Notes under the pieces: generated by a model | What the model was told of the DNA's origin: nothing | The model's input: only the letters and a program-made list of their open reading frames with translations | The model's database searches: none | In this document: positions 10,033 to 19,538 of the stretch, in pieces | Position numbering within the stretch: the stretch's first letter is position 1 | How the letters are laid out: each line of letters begins with the position of its first letter | NCBI RefSeq assembly: GCF_019800665.1 | Contig: NZ_JAHVKO010000001.1 | Span: 186,001 to 250,000, forward strand | DNA length: 64,000 nucleotides | Reading direction: 5' to 3' | Origin: Microbulbifer agarilyticus | GTDB taxonomy: Bacteria > Pseudomonadota > Gammaproteobacteria > Pseudomonadales > Cellvibrionaceae | Made by a program: the position numbers and the translations under genes

Positions 10033-10689
10033 CTAGTCGCCGAGCGCCTGGGCGCGCTTGGCTGCATCGACCATGATGCGCGCCTTGTCAGCAATCTGGC
10101 TGGCGTTATCGCCCGCCGCATAAATGTTGGACCCCAGGCCAAAGCCGCGGGCACCAGCCTGCCAGTACTCATCCATATTGGTGTCGGTGATGCCGCCTAC
10201 CGCCAGGGTAAGCACATCTTTTGGTACCACCGCGCCGAGGGAGGTCAGGTACTGTGCTGGGAAATCTGCCACCGGGAACATCTTCAGCACCCGGGCACCG
10301 GCCTTGAGTGCGCTGAAGGCCTCCGTGGGGGTGAGGCAACCGGGAACGGAAATCAGGTCACGGTCGATGGTGGCCCGGATAATTTCCGGGTCGCAATTTG
10401 GCGAAACAATGATCTTTCCGCCGGCATTTTGTACACTCTGGACCTGCTCTTCGGTGAGCACGGTACCAGCACCACAAATGGTGGTTTCGCCGAAGTTGTT
10501 CATGATGTTGGCCAGCCGCTCGATGCTTTTGAGCGGTTCCACAGGGGAGTTCAGCGGAATCTCGATAGCGCGTACACCGGCGTCTAGCAGGGTGTTGGCG
10601 ATCATGTCGACTTCATCTGGGGTAACGCCGCGAATAATGGCGATCAGTGGGCAGGCTTCCAACGCCTGATGAAACTGCTGGCTCAGCAT
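10033..10689 (-). CDS. dgoA: 2-dehydro-3-deoxy-6-phosphogalactonate aldolase
   Basis: A 218-residue class I aldolase of the KDPG/KDPGal family. It splits 2-keto-3-deoxy-6-phosphogalactonate (and probably the gluconate epimer) into pyruvate and glyceraldehyde 3-phosphate, the last step of the De Ley-Doudoroff route. Seen: the LIAIIRG opening, AIEIPLNSP (the NSP form is typical of the galactonate-type enzyme), GAGTVLTEEQ, SPNCD, and the Schiff-base Lys136 in VLKMFPVADFPAQY. It is divergent from the sugar transporter operon, with a TTGTTAACAA palindrome between them. ATG 10689 is the natural start. Confidence 0.92.
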   Translation of the reverse strand: MLSQQFHQALEACPLIAIIRGVTPDEVDMIANTLLDAGVRAIEIPLNSPVEPLKSIERLANIMNNFGETTICGAGTVLTEEQVQSVQNAGGKIIVSPNCDPEIIRATIDRDLISVPGCLTPTEAFSALKAGARVLKMFPVADFPAQYLTSLGAVVPKDVLTLAVGGITDTNMDEYWQAGARGFGLGSNIYAAGDNASQIADKARIMVDAAKRAQALGD

Positions 10690-10781
10690 GTTGTATTCCT
10701 GTTGTTCTTACTGGTCTTTTCCCGCAGGGGGTCAGGATGGAGCCAGTATAAGGGGCTACAGGAATATTTGTATATAGTTAA

Positions 10782-10791
10782 TTGTTAACAA
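10782..10791. promoter_or_regulatory. TTGTTAACAA palindrome (candidate GntR operator, site 1)
   Basis: A perfect 10-bp palindrome in the 197-base divergent region between the aldolase gene and the transporter operon, so one protein could control both. The same sequence or close variants recur at 17202, 19540 and 25122 in front of other genes of the agar-sugar island. The T-G-T...A-C-A shape fits operators of FCD-type GntR proteins; the link to the regulator at 24267-24875 is inference. Confidence 0.55.
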
Positions 10792-10886
10792 AAAGGGAAT
10801 GGGGTTGTATGATGGGCCTACATCAAGTGGTGCCCGTTCCAGCAACCTGCGGTCGGAGTACCCATAACAATAAAGAGGGTCGTCCG

Positions 10887-12452
10887 ATGAGAGGATTTCA
10901 ATTAACCGCCTTCAAATTTGCCGCAATTGTGGCGTTTGGCGGTTTCATCTTTGGTCTCGACGCGGCGCTGATTTCCGGCACCGTGCGCTTTATTACCGCT
11001 GAGTTTACCCTGTCTGACCTGCAAGTGGGTACCGTGGTAAGTGCGCCGGGTTTTGGGGTGATCTTTGCCCTGCTGGTTACCGGGCGTATCTGCGATGCCT
11101 GGGGCCGCAAGACGGCTTTGCTGATCATCGCTGCCTTATACCTGTTATCGGCGATTGGCTCGGTCCTCGCGCCCAACTTTGAAATGCTGGTGGCCGCGCG
11201 ATTCCTCGGTGGTTTGGCATTTACCTCTCTGTCCCTGGCCTCCATGTATATTGGTGAGATAGCGCCGGCGAATATGCGCGGCAAGCTGGTCTCGATGAAC
11301 CAGATCACCACAGTGGTGGGGCTGTCTGCCGCGTACTTCGCCAACTACCTGATCCTACAAGCTTCCAATGCCGACGCCGCCTGGGTAACCACCTTGGGTA
11401 TCGATCAGTACACTTGGCGCTGGATGCTGGGGGTGGAAGTGGTGCCGGCGCTGATCTGGTTACTGATGCTTCTGATTATTCCGGAGAGCCCGCGCTGGCT
11501 GGTGCTGAAAGGTCGACTTAATGAAGCGCGCGCAGTCATGGGTAAGCTGATGCCTGCGGGTCATATTGAGCCGCAGATTCAGGAGATTCAGGAGAGCGCT
11601 GCCGCTGCGCCTAGCGGTAGTTTCCGGCAGCAAGTTGCCGAGATTTTCAAACCGCGCTTGCGCACCGCCTTCTGGGTAGGCCTCGTCATTGCGGTGGCCC
11701 AGCCGATTACCGGCATTAACGCGATTATGTTCTATGCGCCCACTGTATTTGAGCAGGTGGGTATTGGTACCGATGCGGCCTTCCTGCAGGCGGTCGTTGT
11801 GGGGGTGGTGAGTGTGATGTTTACCATTCTGGCGTTGCTGCTGATCGACCGCCTCGGCCGTCGCCCGCTGGTGCTGTTTGGCTTGGCTTGGGGTGGTGCC
11901 AGCCTGTTCCTGTGTAGCTGGGCGTTCAACCAGGCGAGCTACGAATTAACTGCGGCCTCGCTGCTGGCGCTGGCAGATGCGAATATTGATGTGTCGGCAA
12001 TGCAGGCGCTGGTGGGCACTGTGTTCGAAACGGACGTGGCCTTCAAGCAGGCGATGTATCAAGCATTGGGTGAGGCCACAGCCCGTGCCAATGAAGGCCT
12101 GTTGATCCAGCAGGCAATTCAAATTGATGCCACGCTGGTGCTTGCGGGAATCATGTGTTTTATCGCGTCCTTTAACCTGTCTATCGGGCCGGTTATGTGG
12201 GTGTTGTTCTCGGAAATCTTCCCCACCCATGTGCGCGGTGTGGCCATTCCATTCTTCGCGCTGATTGTGAGCACCGTCAGTTACTTCGTGCAGCAGTTCT
12301 TCCCCTGGCAGTTGAACAATATGGGTGCTGCGGAAATCTTCCTGTTTTATGCCGCTTGCATCACCGTGAGCCTGGCGCTGTTGTTCCGCTTGCTGCCGGA
12401 AACCAAGAATAAATCCATCGAAGAGATTGAAGCCACCATGGTGCGCGCGTAA
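10887..12452 (+). CDS. MFS sugar porter (sugar:H+ symporter type)
   Basis: A 521-residue inner-membrane transporter of the sugar porter family with about 12 membrane segments. Family signatures are visible: GRICDAWGRKTALL after helix 2, IPESPRWLVLKGR before the central loop, the PITGINAIMFYAPTVFEQ segment in helix 7, DRLGRRPLVLFG, and the C-terminal PETKNKSIEEIE. An insertion of about 80 residues between helices 9 and 10 makes it longer than the usual 450-480. ATG 10887 is preferred because GAGGG lies seven bases upstream; the frame is open further up to 10782 without a good start. It heads the operon with the SDR, galactonate dehydratase and first agarase and probably imports galactose or anhydrogalactose. 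Confidence 0.9.
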   Translation: MRGFQLTAFKFAAIVAFGGFIFGLDAALISGTVRFITAEFTLSDLQVGTVVSAPGFGVIFALLVTGRICDAWGRKTALLIIAALYLLSAIGSVLAPNFEMLVAARFLGGLAFTSLSLASMYIGEIAPANMRGKLVSMNQITTVVGLSAAYFANYLILQASNADAAWVTTLGIDQYTWRWMLGVEVVPALIWLLMLLIIPESPRWLVLKGRLNEARAVMGKLMPAGHIEPQIQEIQESAAAAPSGSFRQQVAEIFKPRLRTAFWVGLVIAVAQPITGINAIMFYAPTVFEQVGIGTDAAFLQAVVVGVVSVMFTILALLLIDRLGRRPLVLFGLAWGGASLFLCSWAFNQASYELTAASLLALADANIDVSAMQALVGTVFETDVAFKQAMYQALGEATARANEGLLIQQAIQIDATLVLAGIMCFIASFNLSIGPVMWVLFSEIFPTHVRGVAIPFFALIVSTVSYFVQQFFPWQLNNMGAAEIFLFYAACITVSLALLFRLLPETKNKSIEEIEATMVRA

Positions 12453-12503
12453 GCGCGCACCGTAAACGGCGATAAGCGACGATTAAATAAGTGAGTAGTC
12501 TTC

Positions 12504-13277
12504 ATGTCTAAAGCCTTGCTGGATCAGAAGGTAGTTGTAATCACGGGCGCTGCCGCGGGCATCGGCTGGGGTATCGCACAGGTGTGTGCCGAGGCAGGTG
12601 CCACTGTTGTTCTGGCGGATATCAACGATGCTGGCAATCGCGTTGAAACACTGCGGGACCGAGGTTTTGAGAGTGCTTATTTTCCGTTGAATGTGGGCGA
12701 TGCCTCGGCGATAGACCCATTTATTGAGTCGGTGGTAGCGCGCTTTGGACGTATCGATGGTCTGGTCAATAACGCTGGTGTGACCATCGAAGGCGACTTT
12801 CTCGATTTTGATTTGGACAAGCTGGACTGCTTGTGGGAAGTCAATCAGCGTTCCGTATTTCTGTTGTGCCAGGCTGCGGCGCGGCGTATGCAGGCCGGTG
12901 GGGCGATTGTAAACATCGCTTCCAATCACGCCGGTGCCAGTGTGGCTGGCTACGAAATGTATGCCGCAACCAAAGGCGCCATTGTGGCAATGACCCGCGC
13001 AATGGCCTGGAGCCTGGGCAAGAAAGGTATTCGCGTAAACAGCTTGTGCCCGGGCCTGACGAAAACCGAGGCGGTTGCCAAGGTCGCAGATGAGAGCCCT
13101 GCGCTGGCCGCATCCTTTGACAAGATGCACGCGGACAACAAGTACAACACGGTCGAGGAAGTGGGGCATATCGCCGCCTTCCTGCTGTCTTCCTGTTCCG
13201 GGGCCATGACTGGCTCCAACATCACTGCAGACCATGGCCTCAGTGCCAGTCTGTGTCCCACCGACGACCTGAAGTAA
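12504..13277 (+). CDS. SDR family dehydrogenase, probable D-galactose 1-dehydrogenase
   Basis: A 257-residue classical short-chain dehydrogenase: cofactor loop TGAAAGIG at 14-21, NNAG at 89-92, catalytic Ser140, Tyr153 and Lys157 in the YAATK motif. It follows the transporter by about 50 bases and is 25 bases before galactonate dehydratase. That position suggests it oxidises D-galactose to galactonolactone, the first De Ley-Doudoroff step. No lactonase gene is seen, so the lactone may open on its own or by an enzyme elsewhere. SDR substrate assignments from sequence alone are weak; another sugar or polyol is possible. Confidence 0.75.
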   Translation: MSKALLDQKVVVITGAAAGIGWGIAQVCAEAGATVVLADINDAGNRVETLRDRGFESAYFPLNVGDASAIDPFIESVVARFGRIDGLVNNAGVTIEGDFLDFDLDKLDCLWEVNQRSVFLLCQAAARRMQAGGAIVNIASNHAGASVAGYEMYAATKGAIVAMTRAMAWSLGKKGIRVNSLCPGLTKTEAVAKVADESPALAASFDKMHADNKYNTVEEVGHIAAFLLSSCSGAMTGSNITADHGLSASLCPTDDLK

Positions 13278-13302
13278 TGGCTTCAAAGAAGGGCTGGCTG
13301 CG

Positions 13303-14457
13303 ATGAAGATTTCCGATATCAAGGTATACCCGGTTTGGGTTGGGCACCGTAACTTGTGCCTGGTAAAGGTGGAGACCGATGAGGGCGTTTACGGTTGGGG
13401 TGAATCCGGCCTTTCCAGTCGTGAGTTGGCGGTTGCGGGTGCGGTTAAACACTATCGTGACTTTCTGATTGGCCGCGACGCGCGCAATATTGGCGCGCTG
13501 TGGCAAGAGATGTACCGCAGTCAGTATTTCGAGGGCGGCCGCGTGCTGACCGCTGCAATTTCCGCGATTGATATCGCTTTGTGGGATATCGCCGGCAAGG
13601 CGCTGAACGTGCCGACCTATCAATTGCTGGGTGGCAAGCAGCGCAACGAAATTCCGTTGTTCGTTACGTCTACCAAGCCCATGGGGCAGGCGCTGATGGA
13701 TGACTTCCGTGCATTGCGCGAGCAGGGTTGGGAAGTGATTCGTGCGACTACCGGTGAGCACGGCAGCCCTACCGAGCCCACCACATTCGATGTGCGCAAA
13801 TCGATTGCGGCAGCGGCCGGTAGCTTGAAAGAAATTCGTCAGGAACTCGGCGAAGAACTGGTGCTGGGCATTGACTACCACCACCGGCTCTCCGTGGCGG
13901 AAACCGCAAGTTTTTGCCAGAAGTTGGGAGAAGGGGTGCTCGACTTTCTTGAAGAGCCCATTCGCGACCAGTCGGTGACTGCCTACCAAGGGCTGCGCAA
14001 ACTGACGAATGTGCCGTTTGCAATTGGTGAAGAGTTTGCCAGCAAGTGGGACTTCATGCCCTACATCGAGAATGACCTCACCAATTTTGCCCGTATTGAT
14101 GTATGCAATGTCGGCGGCTTGACCGAGGCCATGAAGGTGGCGGCAATGGCGGAGAGTCATTACATCGACATTATGCCGCACGACCCGTTGGGCCCGGTGT
14201 GCACCGCCGCAACCATCCAGATGTGTGCCGCGGTGCCGAATCTAGCGTGGTGCGAAATCGCTCCCTACGATAGCAACAAGTCTGATCACGACAAGTACTT
14301 TATCAACCGGCCACAAGAAGTGAATCGGGTTTACCAGGTGGGTGACGCGCCCGGTCTCGGTATCGACGTAAACGAAGAATTGATTGCCGAGCAGTCGTTT
14401 AAATTTTGGGAGGCACCGCGCCTCTACAAACCTGACGGTAGCTATACCAATTGGTAA
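13303..14457 (+). CDS. dgoD: D-galactonate dehydratase
   Basis: A 384-residue enolase-superfamily enzyme that dehydrates D-galactonate to 2-keto-3-deoxygalactonate. Visible landmarks: MKISDIKVYPV start, the ALWDIAGKALNVPTYQLLGG segment, metal-ligand acids in GIDYHHR, FLEEPI and IGEEFAS, and the catalytic His in IMPHDPLGP. The last of these is characteristic of the GalD subgroup. Length matches the E. coli enzyme. It lies between the SDR and the first agarase in one operon and supplies the substrate for the kinase at 25273. Confidence 0.9.
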   Translation: MKISDIKVYPVWVGHRNLCLVKVETDEGVYGWGESGLSSRELAVAGAVKHYRDFLIGRDARNIGALWQEMYRSQYFEGGRVLTAAISAIDIALWDIAGKALNVPTYQLLGGKQRNEIPLFVTSTKPMGQALMDDFRALREQGWEVIRATTGEHGSPTEPTTFDVRKSIAAAAGSLKEIRQELGEELVLGIDYHHRLSVAETASFCQKLGEGVLDFLEEPIRDQSVTAYQGLRKLTNVPFAIGEEFASKWDFMPYIENDLTNFARIDVCNVGGLTEAMKVAAMAESHYIDIMPHDPLGPVCTAATIQMCAAVPNLAWCEIAPYDSNKSDHDKYFINRPQEVNRVYQVGDAPGLGIDVNEELIAEQSFKFWEAPRLYKPDGSYTNW

Positions 14458-14475
14458 GAAATCGTTTATTGGCTT

Positions 14476-14489
14476 TTTTCAATTGAAAA
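14476..14489. promoter_or_regulatory. 14-bp perfect palindrome upstream of the first agarase
   Basis: TTTTCAATTGAAAA, fully symmetric, in the 100-base gap between dgoD and the first agarase gene. It carries no T-run, so it is not a terminator. It could be an operator for an internal agarase promoter, but its AT-rich make-up also allows chance. Confidence 0.3.
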
Positions 14490-14557
14490 GAGTAATCGCG
14501 ATGCGAACGACGATTTCTTTAGGAAATAAATATCAATAATTAGACGTGGAAAAGACG

Positions 14558-17044
14558 ATGGAAACCAAAAAAGCAGCCGCTAAAGCGTCGGCCGCCGTGT
14601 CACATTCAACACCCTTGATTCGTTCGGTACCTTTAATTCGCTCAGTACTGGCCCTCGCCATAACCGCGGCGACATTGGGCGGTTTGGTCGCCTGTTCCGC
14701 GGAGCAGGGCGATAGTGCGCAAAAAGATGGTGCGCAAAAAGATGGTGCGCAAAAAGATGGTGCAGTGTCTGGTGCGGATTCCAACCTGCTGGCAGAGGAC
14801 TTTGTGCTGGAAGGATTTGATAAGAGTGATGTGCCCGCGTCGGTGCAGGTGAACAACGGTACCGCGGCTCTGGTGGATGATGGTGTCGGTGGCAAAGCGC
14901 TGCAGGTCAAGCTGAAACTTGCCGAGCACAACAACGCGGGGCTTGTCATTAAACCGGCAGAGGCCTGGGACTGGAGTGAGTTTTCCGATTTTAACCTGGC
15001 CTTTGATGTTTCCAACGATGGCAAAGAGTCTGTCCAAATCGACGTCACCATGGCTGACAAAAACGGGGATTTCTACACCCGTGGATTGGTTGTCCCAGCG
15101 GACGGCGTAGCGCGCACTTACTACGCGAAGTTGCACGGGCACGATCAGGAAGACCCCAAGGCCGCAGCACAGAATGAATTCAACTTTGCCTCCGGCCTCC
15201 GATCCAACCCGCCCACTTGGCAGTCTGATGACATCATGCTGCATTCCTTCTGGGGCAAAAAACTGTTGGATTTGAGCGGAATTACCCAAATTTCCTTTGG
15301 CTCCGATGGCAGCCTGAGCGACCGCCAGTACACCATTGATAACCTGCGCCTGCGTGCGAACCCGGAAATGGATAAGAATTTCCTGAGCGGGCTGCTGGAT
15401 CAATATGGTCAGAATGCCAAGGTGGATTACGTCGGAAAGATTCACTCTGATGAGCAATTGCAGCAGGTTGTTGAAGCGGAACTGGCAGGCTTGTCCGGTG
15501 AGCCGAACGTAGATCGCTCAAAGTTCAGCGGCTGGAAAAATGGGCCAAAGCTCGAAGCGACTGGTTACTTCCGTACCGAAAAGGTCAATGGCAAGTGGGC
15601 GCTGGTAGACCCGGAAGGCTATCTCTATTTCTCCACCGGTATCGATATTATCCGCCTGTCGAATTCCTCCACCATTACTGGTTATGACTACGACCAGGCG
15701 CTGATCCCAAAGCGCAGCGCAGAAGACGTTATTGCCGAAGATGACCAGCCGCTGAATCGTGTGGATGAGAAGGCCTGGGCCACCCGCGAGCTGATCTCCC
15801 AGACCCGCTCGGATATGTTCGAATGGCTGCCGGGCTATGACGACCCACTGGGGAATCACTACGGTTACCGCCGCGAAACCCAGTCTGGGCCACTGAAGCA
15901 CGGGGAAACCTTTAGCTTCTACAGTGCCAACCTGGAGCGTCGTTACGGCGAGACATATCCCGAGTCTTACCTGGATACCTGGCAGAAAGTTACCATCGAT
16001 CGCATGCTGGACTGGGGCTTTACATCCCTGGGTAACTGGGCGGCGGATTCCTACTACAAGGAAGAGCGTATTCCGTTCGTTGCGTTTGCAGACATCATCG
16101 GTGAATTCAGCACGCTTTCTAGCGGCTTTGATTTTTGGCATCCGGTACCGGACCCTTACGATCCGCGTTTTTATGCCCGCGCAGTGGTTGCGGCGGAATC
16201 CGTCAGCGAGCAGATTAATGCCAGCCCATGGTGTATGGGTATTTTCTTCGACAATGAGCAGAGCTTTGGCCGTCTGGAAACCAATGAGCTGCATTACGGC
16301 ATTGTGATCAATGCACTGTCGCGGGACGCGGCAGATACGCCGGCCAAGGTTGCCTTCAGTAAAGTTCTCAAAGAAAAGTACGGAAACATTGACGCGCTGA
16401 ACAAGGCCTGGAACAAGCAGGTCGCTTCGTGGGAGGCGTTCGACAAGGGCATGGACTCCAGTGTGAGCACCGATGCGCAGCTGGAAGATTACGCCACTCT
16501 GTTGTTCGAATACGGCAATCAGTACTTCGGCACGATCAACAAGGCGATGAAGTCTGTGCTGCCCAACCACCTGTACCTGGGCTCCCGTTTGCCAAGCTGG
16601 GGCATGCCTCCGGAAATCGTCAAGGCGGCGGGTAAAAACGTCGACATTATCAGCTACAACCTCTACGAAGAGGGTCTGGTCCCGTCCAAGTGGGCGTTCC
16701 TGGCGGAGATCGACAAGCCGAGCCTAATTGGCGAGTTCAGCTTCGGCTCCGATGATCAGGGCCACTTCCACCCGGGTATCGTTATCTCCGCGGATCAGAA
16801 AGATCGCGGCCGCATGTTCAAGAACTATATGCATTCGTTTATCGACAACCCCTGGTTCGTCGGTGTGCACATGTTCCAGTACATGGACTCGCCGATTACT
16901 GGCCGCGCTTACGACGGTGAGAACTATGCCAACGGTTTTGTGTCGGTTGCGGATGTCCCATATGTGGAAATGGTCAAGGCGGCCAAAGAAGTCCATGAGG
17001 GGCTTTATGAGCGTCGCTTCGGAGATGCGCAGCCGGAAGACTAG
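14558..17044 (+). CDS. GH50 beta-agarase, lipoprotein, copy 1
   Basis: An 828-residue agarase of glycoside hydrolase family 50. Family members cut beta-1,4 bonds of agarose, often exolytically, to neoagarobiose or neoagarotetraose. The N-terminus carries a signal sequence ending in the lipobox GLVAC, so it should be membrane-anchored, followed by a repeat linker (QKDGA three times). A carbohydrate-binding-like beta domain comes next (about 85-260), then the catalytic TIM barrel. Acid/base Glu567 in FFDNEQSFG and nucleophile Glu726 in SLIGEFSFG are visible. I prefer ATG 14558 over GTG 14546 because GGAAAAG precedes it. It is the last gene of the transporter operon, and a strong terminator follows. 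No GH117 or GH16 gene is in the window. Confidence 0.92.
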   Translation: METKKAAAKASAAVSHSTPLIRSVPLIRSVLALAITAATLGGLVACSAEQGDSAQKDGAQKDGAQKDGAVSGADSNLLAEDFVLEGFDKSDVPASVQVNNGTAALVDDGVGGKALQVKLKLAEHNNAGLVIKPAEAWDWSEFSDFNLAFDVSNDGKESVQIDVTMADKNGDFYTRGLVVPADGVARTYYAKLHGHDQEDPKAAAQNEFNFASGLRSNPPTWQSDDIMLHSFWGKKLLDLSGITQISFGSDGSLSDRQYTIDNLRLRANPEMDKNFLSGLLDQYGQNAKVDYVGKIHSDEQLQQVVEAELAGLSGEPNVDRSKFSGWKNGPKLEATGYFRTEKVNGKWALVDPEGYLYFSTGIDIIRLSNSSTITGYDYDQALIPKRSAEDVIAEDDQPLNRVDEKAWATRELISQTRSDMFEWLPGYDDPLGNHYGYRRETQSGPLKHGETFSFYSANLERRYGETYPESYLDTWQKVTIDRMLDWGFTSLGNWAADSYYKEERIPFVAFADIIGEFSTLSSGFDFWHPVPDPYDPRFYARAVVAAESVSEQINASPWCMGIFFDNEQSFGRLETNELHYGIVINALSRDAADTPAKVAFSKVLKEKYGNIDALNKAWNKQVASWEAFDKGMDSSVSTDAQLEDYATLLFEYGNQYFGTINKAMKSVLPNHLYLGSRLPSWGMPPEIVKAAGKNVDIISYNLYEEGLVPSKWAFLAEIDKPSLIGEFSFGSDDQGHFHPGIVISADQKDRGRMFKNYMHSFIDNPWFVGVHMFQYMDSPITGRAYDGENYANGFVSVADVPYVEMVKAAKEVHEGLYERRFGDAQPED
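14716..14760 (+). repeat. Three perfect 15-bp tandem repeats inside the agarase linker
   Basis: The unit TGCGCAAAAAGATGG occurs three times in a row (14716-14730, 14731-14745, 14746-14760), encoding repeated Gln-Lys-Asp-Gly-Ala just behind the lipidated Cys. It is in frame, so slippage would change linker length in steps of five residues. Confidence 0.9.
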
Positions 17045-17098
17045 TCCCACTGGTTCGATCGGGTAGGACGATCTGTTCCTAACCGTGTGTCCTTTGAG

Positions 17099-17131
17099 AG
17101 CGCGCTGCCCGCCGGGTAGCGCGCTTTTTTT
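17099..17131 (+). terminator. Intrinsic terminator after agarase 1
   Basis: AGCGCGCT (17099-17106) pairs with AGCGCGCT (17118-17125), extended by a G-T pair and CCC/GGG around a GCC loop, and is followed by a T-run to 17131. It ends the transporter-SDR-dgoD-agarase operon. Confidence 0.9.
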
Positions 17132-17201
17132 GTTTCAAAACAAGCAGTTATGCCTGAGAGGGCCAACAATAACGTTTACATTTCAGGTGGATGACTGTAG
17201 A

Positions 17202-17211
17202 TTGTTGACAA
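17202..17211. promoter_or_regulatory. TTGTTGACAA box (candidate GntR operator, site 2)
   Basis: Differs by one base from the palindrome at 10782. It lies nine bases before ATG 17221 of the second agarase, so binding there would block transcription or translation initiation. If the true start is ATG 17242, the box sits 30 bases upstream. Confidence 0.45.
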
Positions 17212-17220
17212 AATAACTGT

Positions 17221-19533
17221 ATGCCAGCCTCGAGTAGCCCTATGGCCAGAAAGCTCTTCTCCGCCCAGTTCCGATCACACAAGGCGCGCTCCTTCGCCCT
17301 TTGCGTGTGCGCGGTTTCTGTGCTGTTGGTGGGGTGTGGCGCCCCCAAGGGGCAGCAGGTGATTGATGACGGCGGGGTGAAGCTCGCAGGAATCCCGAAC
17401 CTGGCCGAAGGGCGGGAGATCCCCTCCGGCGTGAAGGGGGTTGGTGTTTCCTTGTCCCGGGTGGTGGATGGAGAGGCTGCATCTTTATCTGCTGCCTTCT
17501 CCAGTAGTTCTTACGAGCCTCGGCTGGAGTTCAATCCCGAGTCTGGGCAGGTTTGGGACTGGAGCGCAGCGGGAGAGAACATAGGCCTGGCGCTACGCGT
17601 CACTAACCCGGGCGATCATTCCGCACAGTTATTTGTCTCGGTCTACGATGCGAAAACGTTTGGTACTCGTTCCTTCAACCTACCTGCCGGTAGCAGCGGG
17701 AACTTCTATTTTGACCTGAACGGTCCCGCGCTGGCGCTGGATACCGGCATGCGCGATGCGCCCGCCCTGTATGACAATGCCGCCACTGCCATGACCTGGA
17801 TGTGGGGCAATAAAGCGTTGGACCTGACCAGTATTCGTCGCATTGAGCTGAATATGAAAAGTATCCTCAGTGACCGCACCCTGGTGTTTGAGGATATTCG
17901 GCTTGCCGCGAACGGCGCATTTCAGGCGCAAAACCTGCAAGGCATTTTTGACCAGTATGGTCAGTACGCACCGCAAGAGTACCCGGACAAGATTCACAGT
18001 GATGATGCGCTTCGTGCAAGCGCTGCAGCGGAAGCGGAAAAGTTTGCTGAACAATCCGGTTTTCCCGACCGCTCGACCTTTGGTGGGTGGTTAAACGGAC
18101 CAAGGTATGAAGCCACGGGCTTCTTCCGTACCGAAAAAATTGATGGGCAGTGGGCACTGATTGATCCCGAGGGTTATCTGTTTTTTGCCACCGGTGTCGA
18201 CAACATGCGAATGGATAATACGGTCACCATGACGGGTATTGATTTCGCAGAGCCGGGTGAGCGCGATGGTGCGGTGGTGGCTTCAGAGCTACGCAAGCAA
18301 CTGTTTCAGTGGTTGCCTGACGAGCAGCACCCTCTGTCAAGTCATTATGTATACCGCCCTGTAGTGCATACCGGCCCCGTGGCAAAAGGTGAGGCCTTCA
18401 GTTTTTATCGCGCAAATCTAGAAAGGAAATACGGTGCGGATTATTTGCAGCGTTGGCGTGAAGTGACGATTGATCGCCAGCTGGACTGGGGGTTCACCAC
18501 CCTGGGGAACTGGGCAGATCCATCCCTGTATGACAATGGCAAAGTTGCGTATGTAGCGAACGGTTGGATTCGCGGTGAGCATAAGCGCGTGAGTAGCGGT
18601 GATGATTACTGGGGGCCGCTGCACGACCCATTCGACCCTGTCTTTATTGAATCGGTAAAACGCACCGTCGCTCAGGTCTCCACGGAAGTGCAGGACGACC
18701 CCTGGTGCATGGGCGTATATATTGAAAATGAGCTGAGTTGGGGTAACACCAAGTCTGATGCCGGACATTTTGGTCTGATTATTCACACCCTCTCCCGCAA
18801 CTCGAATGAGAGCCCGGCCAAGTCGGCGTTTGTCGAAATCCTAAAAAACAAATATTCCACGGCGGAACAGTTGTCCCAGGCATGGTCTCTGCCGGTGGCA
18901 TCCTGGGATGCGTTCGCGACTGGGTTTGCAATGCCTGAACCGGGCGAGGGCAGTCTGCAAATCGAGGGCGCATTGCGGGAAGATTTTTCTCTATTGTTGG
19001 AATCTCTCTCTGCGCGCTTTTTCTCGGTAGTGCAACAGGAGCTCGCGGCCGTGATGCCCAACCACTTGTTCCTTGGTGCCCGTTTCGCAGACTGGGGCAT
19101 GACGCCCGAAGTTATTCGCGGTGCCGCTGCACATGTGGATGTGGTGAGTTACAACCTCTATACCGAGGGGTTGGCTGCAGACAATTGGGCGTTTTTGTCC
19201 GAGATCGACAAGCCGTCGATTATCGGGGAGTTTCATATGGGGGCGACCGATTCCGGCAGCTTCCATGCGGGGTTGGTGTCTGCTGCGGATCAGCAGGAGC
19301 GCGGTGAGATGTTCCGTGACTATATGCACACCATTATCGATAACCCCTCGTTTGTGGGTGCCCAGTGGTTCCAGTACATCGATTCGCCCGCGTCGGGCCG
19401 TGCCTGGGATGGGGAGAATTACAACGTGGGCTTTGTCACCGTTGCTGACGAGCCTTATGGCGCGCTGGTCGCAGCAGCCCGGAAATTGAATGCCGAGCTG
19501 TACCCGCGGCGTTATGGGCAAAAAAATGATTGA
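17221..19533 (+). CDS. GH50 beta-agarase, lipoprotein, copy 2
   Basis: A 770-residue paralogue of the agarase at 14558. The signal sequence ends in the lipobox LLVGC, followed by a shorter linker without the repeats, a beta-rich domain, and the GH50 barrel. Acid/base Glu504 in IENELSWG and nucleophile Glu670 in SIIGEFHMG are visible. Two starts are possible, ATG 17221 and ATG 17242 (MARKLFSAQF); neither has a clear ribosome-binding site. It leads the second operon, about 80 bases before the cycloisomerase gene. The two copies are well diverged, which suggests different product or chain-length preference rather than a recent duplication. Confidence 0.92.
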   Translation: MPASSSPMARKLFSAQFRSHKARSFALCVCAVSVLLVGCGAPKGQQVIDDGGVKLAGIPNLAEGREIPSGVKGVGVSLSRVVDGEAASLSAAFSSSSYEPRLEFNPESGQVWDWSAAGENIGLALRVTNPGDHSAQLFVSVYDAKTFGTRSFNLPAGSSGNFYFDLNGPALALDTGMRDAPALYDNAATAMTWMWGNKALDLTSIRRIELNMKSILSDRTLVFEDIRLAANGAFQAQNLQGIFDQYGQYAPQEYPDKIHSDDALRASAAAEAEKFAEQSGFPDRSTFGGWLNGPRYEATGFFRTEKIDGQWALIDPEGYLFFATGVDNMRMDNTVTMTGIDFAEPGERDGAVVASELRKQLFQWLPDEQHPLSSHYVYRPVVHTGPVAKGEAFSFYRANLERKYGADYLQRWREVTIDRQLDWGFTTLGNWADPSLYDNGKVAYVANGWIRGEHKRVSSGDDYWGPLHDPFDPVFIESVKRTVAQVSTEVQDDPWCMGVYIENELSWGNTKSDAGHFGLIIHTLSRNSNESPAKSAFVEILKNKYSTAEQLSQAWSLPVASWDAFATGFAMPEPGEGSLQIEGALREDFSLLLESLSARFFSVVQQELAAVMPNHLFLGARFADWGMTPEVIRGAAAHVDVVSYNLYTEGLAADNWAFLSEIDKPSIIGEFHMGATDSGSFHAGLVSAADQQERGEMFRDYMHTIIDNPSFVGAQWFQYIDSPASGRAWDGENYNVGFVTVADEPYGALVAAARKLNAELYPRRYGQKND

Positions 19534-19538
19534 CGTCA

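Noticed and set aside
12483..13322. 279-codon minus-strand frame
   Set aside because: Exact shadow of the SDR gene, whose catalytic Tyr/Lys motif is intact.
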